NCBI GenBank assembly: GCA_964612485.1
Contig: CAZTFF010000004.1
Span: 124,001 to 188,000, forward strand
Direction: 5' to 3'
DNA from: JAFGNV01 sp964612485
GTDB lineage: Bacteria; Chloroflexota; Anaerolineae; 4572-78; J111
Length of the DNA stretch: 64,000 bases
Positions within the stretch are counted from its first letter, which is position 1, and each line of letters begins with the position of its first letter. This document shows, one piece after another, positions 26,802 through 35,109 of this stretch. The notes beneath the pieces are model-generated. The model was not told where the DNA came from and searched no databases. It was given only the letters and a program-made list of their open reading frames with translations. Position numbers and translations under genes: made by a program.

Positions 26802-29269
26802 TAGTCGGCCAACACATCAATCTCGCCCAAGAGTTGGTGATTAACTTCAGCCTTACTCTCAGCATCGAAAATAACAATTTTCAATTGATAACGCCCCTCA
26901 TCTGCGTCTTCGGGTATTGTTAATAACCAGGGGTCCTGCACTATTTGACCTGCTTGCCACCCCTTGGTAGGGTATCCGCTACGAACCGGTCGTCCTAGCC
27001 AATAAGCTATCTCTTCGCCTGACTGATCTAACAAGCGGAGGTTGACAACGTAATCTTTAGTAACTTCTTTATTTGCTTGCCAGAACAGGGTTAGCCAGAA
27101 GTTCTCGCCGGGGTTCAGTTGATGGCGGTTCAGATTGTAACCGGCTATGGTCAAGGCAGCGTCTAGGCTCATATCGATACGATAGGTTGGTGTTGGTGGA
27201 GACGTAAATTGTTCCGGTAGGGTGATCTTTACAAAATCACCTTGAGGCGGTAGTTTGAACAGACCAATGAGCGTTCCATCATTTTTATGGTATCCCATTT
27301 TTAGATAATATCTTCCCGGCGGCATGCTTGCCGGAGTCGTTAATTCTGCTTTACCTTCGATAATAGCCCCACGCCGATTTCGTAATTCATTGCCAAAGCC
27401 TTCTTCAAACAAGGCTGTTGTTTTACTCCAAACATAACCGTCTGTATCAATGAGTTGAACGAACATATCATGCGCCATATGGCCATCATTTTCCCAGTAA
27501 AATTTGAGATTTAGTGTTTCTCCGGCAGGTAATGACTGGGTTGACAAATTGTATCCAAGAAGCGTGCTGATACCGGTTAATGTGCTGGATGCCACATATT
27601 GAGCGCGAGGTGCCGGATAAACTTTGGCGTAATTGATACCCTGAAAACGAGCAACGTATTCTGGACCTATTCGAGATTGCAGATATTGGATGAGATCGGC
27701 TGGATAATCCCCCCGCTGTTCTTGAAAAATGTAGGTGACAACATAATCTGCGCCAACCCAATGGCTTTCAAACGGTTGCAGTACATCCCGGTTTAGAAAT
27801 GTTTGTCCGGCGCCGGCATATTCACATCTAGGCAGATTGGTGCCGCATACTACCACCTGCTCTTGCGGGTTTGGCTGTTGGTTGAGATAATTGATAGCTC
27901 TATCCAGAACCTCGCCGGAGCCAATCTGCAATATTTCGGCAGCTTTTTTGCCGCCGCCCAGAAGGGGGTTGTGGTAGGAAAAATAATAAGGGTGGTTGAG
28001 CAAAGCAAACAACCCATGCCCCAAAAATAAAATGATTGCTGCGATCAGCCAATAAACAGACTGGGGAATGTGTCGTGCCTGCCATTGTTTGTAGAATTTC
28101 CGGCCGCCCCACATCAGGCCCACCGCAGCAGTAACATCCAATAGCGAGACGGTTATCATCATATACCGTTCAGTTTTGAAGATAGCTATCATCATAACCA
28201 GAGTGTAGATGAAAGCGCCTACCAATATAATTAATCCTGCGGCTGTCGGAAATGTGAATCCGGCCCAGGTTGGCTCCGATTGACTCACTTGCGTTTTTTT
28301 TGTTCGCCATGCAGCCACGGCAAAAAAGCCAAGCCCCATCCATACCAGCGGTGTTGTCTTGAATAATAAGACCCACACATAATAGAGCGCGGGTAATTCG
28401 GGGATAACTTGACCCATAAAAAACATCTCTAATTCTTTGGAGACAACCCCGAAAAATACGATCAACTCGTAAAGTTCGATAAAAATTTCGACCGGTTTTA
28501 CCCATAAAGTGGGCCAAACGATAACTGTAACTATTGCAGTTACAGTTGTCCAGATCGCTCCATCTATGACCAATACTTTCAGTTGTTGAAGCACTGCCGC
28601 CAATTTGAACCGGATCCCCCAAAAGGCCATAATTATCAGAATGATGCCGACCATAGGGAATAAGAATAACTCAGCAGCTTTGGTTGCCAGAGTCCACGCC
28701 GACCAGACTCCGCACCACACCAGATAGCGCCGTTGGTGGGTTTTAGCATAAAGAGCAATACTCAGCAAGGTCAAGGTCACAAAACCGGCCAGGGCTGCTT
28801 CGGTTCGCAAGATACGGGCTTCGGATAGAAGAAACGGGTCCAGAGCTAGTAATGCTGTTGTCAGTGCGGCCAGTTGCCAACCAAATAATTTACGGGCAAA
28901 CCAGTAGGTTATTACAATGATAAGGGCATTGAATATTGCGTTTGGTAGGGGGTCAAAATCGGGACCATAATTTACCGCTTCTGCCGGTGAAACGGTGATC
29001 CCCTGGAGTCGTAGCCAGCCAAAACGCAACAACTCGGCGGTAGTGCGCGCCCAAGTTAAGTTGGTGGCTCCAAAGTTAGAACTATAAACATCCCCCCAAC
29101 GACCTTCCACAATGGCGAGATATGACTCTAAACTCTGGCGATTGCGCATCTTTTCATCATGCGCCTGAAACAACCCCAAATCTGTAACACGGGGAACAAA
29201 GATGAGTATCAGAAGAATAATGCCAGTGAAGATTTCCTGGCACTTTGGATTGAATGAAAATTTTCTCAT
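26801..29269 (-). CDS. GT39-family glycosyltransferase (GWGEG type, RxEA), two C-terminal modules
   Basis: 822-aa GT-C enzyme, the only GT39 in this island on the minus strand. D38-E39 in FQAHDEKMRN form the acidic pair. LDPFLLSEARILRTEAAL carries R155-x-E157 in place of the HxDA of other paralogues. The basic loop reads FKTERYMMI without the usual Pro. HPYYFSYHNPLLGG is followed by GSGEVLDRAINYL, a variant of GWGEG. Two modules follow (about 605-700 and 715-815). The second contains YWLGRPVRSGYPT, IVQDPWLLT and IFDAESKAEV, which it shares closely with the gene at 35110. Lower GC than neighbours. Confidence 0.85.
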   Translation of the reverse strand: MRKFSFNPKCQEIFTGIILLILIFVPRVTDLGLFQAHDEKMRNRQSLESYLAIVEGRWGDVYSSNFGATNLTWARTTAELLRFGWLRLQGITVSPAEAVNYGPDFDPLPNAIFNALIIVITYWFARKLFGWQLAALTTALLALDPFLLSEARILRTEAALAGFVTLTLLSIALYAKTHQRRYLVWCGVWSAWTLATKAAELFLFPMVGIILIIMAFWGIRFKLAAVLQQLKVLVIDGAIWTTVTAIVTVIVWPTLWVKPVEIFIELYELIVFFGVVSKELEMFFMGQVIPELPALYYVWVLLFKTTPLVWMGLGFFAVAAWRTKKTQVSQSEPTWAGFTFPTAAGLIILVGAFIYTLVMMIAIFKTERYMMITVSLLDVTAAVGLMWGGRKFYKQWQARHIPQSVYWLIAAIILFLGHGLFALLNHPYYFSYHNPLLGGGKKAAEILQIGSGEVLDRAINYLNQQPNPQEQVVVCGTNLPRCEYAGAGQTFLNRDVLQPFESHWVGADYVVTYIFQEQRGDYPADLIQYLQSRIGPEYVARFQGINYAKVYPAPRAQYVASSTLTGISTLLGYNLSTQSLPAGETLNLKFYWENDGHMAHDMFVQLIDTDGYVWSKTTALFEEGFGNELRNRRGAIIEGKAELTTPASMPPGRYYLKMGYHKNDGTLIGLFKLPPQGDFVKITLPEQFTSPPTPTYRIDMSLDAALTIAGYNLNRHQLNPGENFWLTLFWQANKEVTKDYVVNLRLLDQSGEEIAYWLGRPVRSGYPTKGWQAGQIVQDPWLLTIPEDADEGRYQLKIVIFDAESKAEVNHQLLGEIDVLAD

Positions 29270-29383
29270 TGACTTTCTTTTTTATACGATATAGACAGGA
29301 TGAGTATTTTATTGAAATTGGCAGAAACAGGAGAAAATTCTAGAACAGAATATACCAAATGTCAATTATAAAATCTGTTCGAT

Positions 29384-29411
29384 TTGTGTAAAGTATTCTT
29401 ACGTTTATAAT
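29384..29411 (+). promoter_or_regulatory. Putative promoter giving a near-leaderless GT39 transcript
   Basis: A perfect TATAAT (29406-29411) ends only eight bases before the ATG at 29420. A weak -35 (TTGTGT, 29384-29389) lies 16 bp upstream. Transcription would start at about 29418, leaving almost no leader, and no Shine-Dalgarno sequence is present. Confidence 0.4.
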
Positions 29412-29419
29412 CTGGTGTT

Positions 29420-32400
29420 ATGAAAAATATCAAGAACTTTTTTTGTACGCTAGGTCAATCCTGGACAACCTGGGCTGTGACCGTTGGTCTCATCATTTTG
29501 ACTGCACTGCCCCGTTTGGTAGCGCTCAACCAATACCTGATTGTTGACGAGGCTGACCGTTGGCGTTGGGCCAAGGATTTTGTCTATGCCCTTAGTCGGG
29601 GGAACCTGGCAGGTACATTGGTGGGTGACGGATATCCCGGCATTGTGCCGGTCTGGGCTGAAAGCATTTGGATATTCTTAGAAGCTATTCGCCGTTCTTT
29701 TATTGAAGGCCAATGGATTGGCGATCCGGGATTATATAATCTTTTTCATCAGTGGGACCGGACAGCCTACCTGTTCCAACAGCGATTTCCCATTGTTTTA
29801 CTTAACACTATCATTGCTCTGGGCGTTATGTGGGCGGTGTGGCGTATTTGGGGCAAGTGGGTTGCTCTGATCAGTGGCCTTCTTATTGCTCTGGACCCAT
29901 TCTATCTCAGCGATTCCCGGGTCAACCGCGCCGAGGCGTTGATCACCGGTTTGATGACATTGTCTGTCATTTTTTTGATTCTCTTCTATCAAAAACGTCA
30001 GTATCGTTATGTACTTATTTCCGGCCTTTTTGGCGGTTTAAGTTTTCTGACCAAAATTCAAGCCCTCATTATCTTACCTGTCGTCGCGCTGGTTGGGCTA
30101 TTCATCATCTTAAATGATCGATATTCTTTTTCTTCTCACGCTGTTTTCCCCGCTTTCAGGCGGCTGCTAAAAATTGGTTTGATTTGGGCTGTGGCCGCCG
30201 CTCTTATCTGGTTTATCCTGTGGCCTGCGATGTGGGTAACGCCCTGGGACACCCTTAGTTTGATTTATAGTTATATCACCCGTAAGGTGGGCGCAGAAGG
30301 CGTGAGCCTGTTTTTCTGGGGCCAGACCTTTCAGGATGCCGATCCTGGTGTATGGTTCTATCCCGTTGTATTTTTTATGCGATTGACGCCTCTAGCCCTG
30401 CTAGGATTATTGGTTGCCGGGATTCGTTGGTTGGTATATTCTGTAAAACCTTTGTTTCGTGGGGGAAAACCAAGATTTCTTCCAGATGATCCATTTGCCG
30501 TACAAGGAAGTATTATTCTGGTTATTTTTGTGCTGACGTATGGTTTATTGATGACCTTTGGAAGCCACAAACAAGATCGTTACTTGATGCCGGTCTTTTT
30601 GAGCGTCGATATTTTGGGCGCTATGGGACTGGTCTACCTGTGGGCCTGGATAAAAACGAAAATCGAGCAGACAATTGGCTTGGCCTACCCTAAGATCACG
30701 ACTATTGTAGGGGCAAGTTTATTGGCCTTACTGGTCGTTGTTCAATTGGCAACTGTCATTCCTCATCATCCGTATTACTATTCATACTTTAATCCTTTGT
30801 TGGGGGGGGCGCACACCGCTCCACAGCTCCTGCGGATTGGTTGGGGAGAGGGGATGGATCGGGTTGGTGACTATTTGGCTGCCAAACCAAATAGTCAGGA
30901 TTTGGTGGTGAGTTCCAGATTTGCCGACAATATTTTAGGCTTCGATGGCGAGATCGTTGGGCTAAGTGACGATGGACAATGGACTCAGGCTGATCATATT
31001 GTGCTGTATATTCAGCAGGTGCAGCGCCGGCTCGATCCCAGCCCTGGCTTTTTAGATTACTTTCAGGCCAGACCCCCGGAAAAGGTTATCACCCTGGGAG
31101 GCATTGACTACGCCTGGATTTATCCCATACCTTTCGCCAACTCGGCCAATCCTAAAGTTAGTTTTATCCCGGATAAAGCTGCTTTGTTGGGCTTCAGTTG
31201 GGAGTCTCAGTTGGATCCTCGGCCAAAACTGCGACTGTTTTGGAAAAATTTGGGGCTGGCCGACAATGACCGGCTGACCATGCGTCTAAAAAATTCCAAC
31301 ATGCAAAATCCCTGGACCGTTTGTTTACCTGATCCCAATTTCCATAGCCAGGCCCGCCGCCCCGGAGAGTTTGTGGAAAGTATTTGTGAATTAAATCCAG
31401 ATATTTTACCCCCGGATATTTATAGTATTGAATTTGGTTTGACAAAAAACGATGTACTTGATCAAAACGAAATAGAGACTTTTGTTTTTCCCGAAGGACG
31501 ATTTGCGGTTCGGCTTACAGATGATAGACAGATCCTGGATACATCGGAATTGGAACGCCTGGATATGATGGTTCAGCACGCTGTTCCTCCTAACGCTCAT
31601 CGGCTGAATAGAATTTATGGTCAACAACTGCGTTTGGCCGCTTATCAACTTGAACCGTCTCAACCCCGGCCTGGCGATGCGTTGAGCCTCAAACTCTACT
31701 GGCAATCACTTCAAGCTCTATCAGAACCTCTTGTTAGAGCGCGAAACGCGGGTGCCTGGGGCACTGAGTATTATGAGGCGATCCAGGAGACAGAAAATAC
31801 GATTCATTTGATTGTACAAGTATCTGATAGCCGCAGTATTGAGTTAGGCCGGGATGACAAAACACCCCCTGTTGAGGCGTGGTTGCCGGGTAAAGTGTAT
31901 ACCACGCAGCACGTATTTGAATTACCGGCTGAACTTGATGTGCCCCTCGGCGCGCGAGCCGAAGTTACATTTCTCAACGAATTGGACGTGCCTATGCCGA
32001 TCACAACGATGGCCGGTGAGTCTTTGGAACCGGAAATTGAGCGATTCACCATCTCTACTGTATCTCCTCCTTTTCTACCCCCTTTTCAGGGGAATAAAGT
32101 AACCTGGCAAGATGGTATCGAATTACAGGGGTATAGCATACCTGACACGCCGGTAAAACCGGGCGATACCTTGCCGATCACTTTATTGTGGGAAACAAAC
32201 AAGCCCATATCTGAAAATTACATGGTCTTTGTCCATCTGTTAGATGGATCCGGTGAAATTGTGGCTCAAAACGATAGCCTGCCCCGAGCCGGGGCCTATC
32301 CCACCCCCTGGTGGCAGCCTGGTTTGGTGGTCGAGGACGTTCACCCTCTCGATCTTCCTTCCGATCTGGCTGCCGGTACGTATCGGCTGGCGGTTGGCCT

Positions 32401-32488
32401 TTATCGCCCCGAAGATTGGGGTCGCCTCTCCCTGGTTGATGGTAATGATAGTGTTGTGATTGGCACCATCGACGTGCAATCGCCATGA
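29420..32488 (+). CDS. GT39-family glycosyltransferase (GWGEG type, RxEA), three C-terminal modules
   Basis: 1022-aa GT-C enzyme, the largest in the window. D43-E44 in LIVDEADRWRW form the acidic pair. LDPFYLSDSRVNRAEAL is the RxEA version of the second motif. HKQDRYLMP, HPYYYSYFNPLLGG and GWGEGMDRVGDYL complete the core. The tail has three beta-sandwich units (about 600-700, 735-870, 900-1020). The middle one is enlarged and irregular, and the last is canonical (YMVFVHLLD, PTPWWQPGLVVED, AGTYRLAVGLYRP). Moderately low GC. It is divergent from the minus-strand GT39 across a 150-bp AT-rich spacer and probably co-transcribed with the next gene, seven bases on. Confidence 0.87.
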   Translation: MKNIKNFFCTLGQSWTTWAVTVGLIILTALPRLVALNQYLIVDEADRWRWAKDFVYALSRGNLAGTLVGDGYPGIVPVWAESIWIFLEAIRRSFIEGQWIGDPGLYNLFHQWDRTAYLFQQRFPIVLLNTIIALGVMWAVWRIWGKWVALISGLLIALDPFYLSDSRVNRAEALITGLMTLSVIFLILFYQKRQYRYVLISGLFGGLSFLTKIQALIILPVVALVGLFIILNDRYSFSSHAVFPAFRRLLKIGLIWAVAAALIWFILWPAMWVTPWDTLSLIYSYITRKVGAEGVSLFFWGQTFQDADPGVWFYPVVFFMRLTPLALLGLLVAGIRWLVYSVKPLFRGGKPRFLPDDPFAVQGSIILVIFVLTYGLLMTFGSHKQDRYLMPVFLSVDILGAMGLVYLWAWIKTKIEQTIGLAYPKITTIVGASLLALLVVVQLATVIPHHPYYYSYFNPLLGGAHTAPQLLRIGWGEGMDRVGDYLAAKPNSQDLVVSSRFADNILGFDGEIVGLSDDGQWTQADHIVLYIQQVQRRLDPSPGFLDYFQARPPEKVITLGGIDYAWIYPIPFANSANPKVSFIPDKAALLGFSWESQLDPRPKLRLFWKNLGLADNDRLTMRLKNSNMQNPWTVCLPDPNFHSQARRPGEFVESICELNPDILPPDIYSIEFGLTKNDVLDQNEIETFVFPEGRFAVRLTDDRQILDTSELERLDMMVQHAVPPNAHRLNRIYGQQLRLAAYQLEPSQPRPGDALSLKLYWQSLQALSEPLVRARNAGAWGTEYYEAIQETENTIHLIVQVSDSRSIELGRDDKTPPVEAWLPGKVYTTQHVFELPAELDVPLGARAEVTFLNELDVPMPITTMAGESLEPEIERFTISTVSPPFLPPFQGNKVTWQDGIELQGYSIPDTPVKPGDTLPITLLWETNKPISENYMVFVHLLDGSGEIVAQNDSLPRAGAYPTPWWQPGLVVEDVHPLDLPSDLAAGTYRLAVGLYRPEDWGRLSLVDGNDSVVIGTIDVQSP

Positions 32489-32495
32489 GGTTTTT

Positions 32496-34787
32496 ATGAG
32501 ACAGTCCCCTTCTCCTACTGCAACGTATTCAAATCAACTCATTGGTTGGCGCGAGGTGGGTTTCGCCCTGCTATTATTCCTCCTGGCCCTTATCCCCCGC
32601 CTGATCGGCCTGCAAACCTTTGTCACCGCCGATGAGGCCAAGTGGGTGTATCGCTCCGCCCAATTCTGGCTGGCGGTCTTGCAGGGAGATTGGGCCAATA
32701 CCGTCACCAAGCTCAAGCCCGCCGTTACCACTATGTGGAGCGCCGGGCCGGGATTTTGGGTGTACAATCGGCTTCACGAAAACCTGCCCTTTACCGATTT
32801 TTTGGCCGCCATCCCCGAATGGCAGGTGAACCCCGCTGTTTTACACGCTACCCGAATCCCCACTATTTTGTTGACCTGCGCCTCTATCGTTCTGGTCTAC
32901 CTTTTGCTGCGCCCGGTTCTGGGGCGCTGGCCTGCCTTTCTGGCCGGATTCTTGCTGGCGTTTGATCCGCTCTACCTGGCCCACTCCCGTTTTTTGCATC
33001 ACGATGCCATGGTCACGCTGTTTGTGCTGCCGTCGCTGCTGCTGGCCCTTCGAGCCGCCAACGGGGGCTGGGGCGCGCTGGCCGCTTCGGCGGTGCTGGG
33101 CGGGTTGGCGTTTCTGACCAAATCCCCCAACTTTTTTTTGGGCGTATTTGTCGGCGGGCTGTTTTTGGTGACAGCGTGGCAACAGGGTCGAGTCGATGGA
33201 ACCATGCGTTCCAGCCTCTTGACTGCATTAGGTCGTTTTGCGGCATGGGGGGGTATCTCGTACCTCACCTTCCTGGTCATCTGGCCGGCGGCCTGGTTCC
33301 GGCCCATCGGGCTGCCGCTGGATGTGATTTTTGATGCCGTGCGCGAATCCGCCGGTGAAAGCGATGATCTTTTCATCGATCTGGGCCTGTTTTATTACCC
33401 GGTCTATTTTATCTTTTATACCACCGTGCCGGTCTTGGCCGGGTTGGTGTTGTGGGGCTTTCAGCGCAAGCGTTTACCTGAGCTGGCCCGCATTACCACC
33501 CAGGCGCTATTTTGGTTTGCGCTTACGTTCATTATTTTTATGACTCTCTCCGACAAACGCAGCGCGCGCTATATTCTGCCGGCGGTGGTGGCGTTTGATG
33601 GGGTGGCTGCCGCCGGCTGGGCCGTATGGCTGGCTCATCAAAAACAAAGGCTTCAGATAATCGGTATCGCCGCGCTGGTCATCGTGCAGCTGCTGGCCGT
33701 CATTCCCTACGCGCCCTACTACCTTACGTACACCAATCCGCTGGCGGGCGGGCCGCTCACCGCGCCGCATCTCATCAAAATTGGCTGGGGCGAGGGCATG
33801 GATCAGGTTGGCGCGTGGCTTAATCGCCAACCCCATCCCGAGGCCCTGCGGGTAGGGGCCGATTACGCCTCGACGCTGACACCCTATTTTGCCGGCTCGG
33901 TGTCCGAACCAACCGCCCCGCAGCTCGATTACGTGGTGTCCTACATCAAACAACGGCAAAGTGGATCGCCGCCGCCGGAAATTTTGGCTTATTACGAGCA
34001 GGTGGTTCAGCCTGAGGCTACGGTTGAACTGGCCGGCATCGAGTATGCTCGCGTCTACCCCGGCCCGGCAGCTCACCCGGCTGACTCCCCCGGCCCGGTA
34101 TTTGCTTATCGATCCCACACGCATTTTGCCCCTATTGGCCAAGCCTTGATGGTTGATTTGATCTGGCCGGCTGAAAATGAAACTTCCCGACCGGAACAAA
34201 CCCTGACTTTACGCGACGGCGATCAAATTTTAGCTGTGGAGGAGAAGGAATCCACGTTCCTCTCAACCGGCGAGTCAACCACTACCCGCCACCAACTTCT
34301 TTTGCCCGCCGATACCCCGCCCGGCTCCTACGGCCTTTTTTATGGCGATCAATTGCTGGGCCGGATCGAGGCGCGATTCAGCCAACTTCCGTCTCATTTC
34401 CAGTCGTTTGAGGCTGATTTTGGGGCTGAAGTGCGACTGCTTGGCTTTGAAGATTACCGGTTGCAGAACGACCAACTGAGCGTAACCCTGGCCTTTCAAG
34501 CTGCGCCCAAAGCCTGGGCCGATTACACCGTGTTTGTGCATCTGGTCGATGAGGCCGGCCAGCGTCTGGCCGGGCACGATGCCCAGCCGCAACCGCCGAC
34601 CGGCCAATGGCTGAAGGATGAAGTGGTGTTAGATCGGCATAGGCTGACTATTCCGGCTGAGGTGTCAAGCGGCACATATGGCCTTGTTGTGGGGCTGTAT
34701 CGGGCAGATACCGGCGAGGCGTTGGGGGAACCTTGTTTGTTGCCGATAGAAGTTACTTTCTTGGTAAATAGAGTTGTTTCTGAATAA
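32496..34787 (+). CDS. GT39-family glycosyltransferase (GWGEG type, HxDA), one clear C-terminal module
   Basis: 763-aa GT-C enzyme, starting at the ATG at 32496 with GAGG before it, seven bases after the previous stop. D46-E47 in TADEAKWVYRSA form the acidic pair, and FDPLYLAHSRFLHHDAM is the HxDA motif. The basic loop is SDKRSARYILP, differing from the usual KKQDRY. APYYLTYTNPLAGG and GWGEGMDQVGAWL follow. One canonical module is at about 660-755 (YTVFVHLVD, SGTYGLVVGLYR); an incomplete one precedes it (about 560-640). GC is high, unlike the two genes before it, although it seems co-transcribed with one of them. Confidence 0.86.
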   Translation: MRQSPSPTATYSNQLIGWREVGFALLLFLLALIPRLIGLQTFVTADEAKWVYRSAQFWLAVLQGDWANTVTKLKPAVTTMWSAGPGFWVYNRLHENLPFTDFLAAIPEWQVNPAVLHATRIPTILLTCASIVLVYLLLRPVLGRWPAFLAGFLLAFDPLYLAHSRFLHHDAMVTLFVLPSLLLALRAANGGWGALAASAVLGGLAFLTKSPNFFLGVFVGGLFLVTAWQQGRVDGTMRSSLLTALGRFAAWGGISYLTFLVIWPAAWFRPIGLPLDVIFDAVRESAGESDDLFIDLGLFYYPVYFIFYTTVPVLAGLVLWGFQRKRLPELARITTQALFWFALTFIIFMTLSDKRSARYILPAVVAFDGVAAAGWAVWLAHQKQRLQIIGIAALVIVQLLAVIPYAPYYLTYTNPLAGGPLTAPHLIKIGWGEGMDQVGAWLNRQPHPEALRVGADYASTLTPYFAGSVSEPTAPQLDYVVSYIKQRQSGSPPPEILAYYEQVVQPEATVELAGIEYARVYPGPAAHPADSPGPVFAYRSHTHFAPIGQALMVDLIWPAENETSRPEQTLTLRDGDQILAVEEKESTFLSTGESTTTRHQLLLPADTPPGSYGLFYGDQLLGRIEARFSQLPSHFQSFEADFGAEVRLLGFEDYRLQNDQLSVTLAFQAAPKAWADYTVFVHLVDEAGQRLAGHDAQPQPPTGQWLKDEVVLDRHRLTIPAEVSSGTYGLVVGLYRADTGEALGEPCLLPIEVTFLVNRVVSE

Positions 34788-34845
34788 GAGAAGTTGAAGC
34801 AAATCGATAAAACAAGTATGCTCCTACCAACAAAAGGAGCAAAAA

Positions 34846-34995
34846 ATGCTTGAAGCCATTAGAGATGATCGTCAAATGAGAGCTTTGACAGGAGTGAGCC
34901 AGAAAAAATTTACGCAATTGCTCCCAGTCTTTAGTCGGGTCTATCAACAATAACGATACCAAGCCTATGAAGGTGGCTTGGCGGAAGTTAAGTAG
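34846..34995 (+). pseudogene. N-terminal remnant of an IS5-type transposase
   Basis: A ribosome site (AAAGGAGC) and ATG open a 35-codon frame (MLEAIRDDRQMRALTG, then KFTQLLPVFSRVYQQ) that stops at TAA 34951. The same frame continues sensibly as RYQAYEGGLAEVK to a second stop at 34993. This matches my memory of the helix-turn-helix start of IS5-group DDE transposases (MLEAIRDD..MRALTG). No catalytic domain follows, so it is a stub left by deletion. GCTCCT (34820-34825) and AGGAGC (34835-34840) form a hairpin just before the start and could hide the ribosome site. Confidence 0.6.
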
Positions 34996-35006
34996 TAGTC
35001 CCGTCA

Positions 35007-35030
35007 CTATCGTTACTTTTTGGGTATAAT
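35007..35030 (+). promoter_or_regulatory. Putative -10 element ahead of the GT39 gene at 35110
   Basis: A perfect TATAAT lies at 35025-35030, with no good -35. A leader of about 75 bases would follow, ending in the strong ribosome site GGAGGAG (35098-35104). Confidence 0.35.
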
Positions 35031-35109
35031 CTTTTGGGCAATATGATTTTCAATGATAAAATGCGTCTGTTCAGAAAAGGGATAGGTTGATTTCAGTGGA
35101 GGAGTGTAT

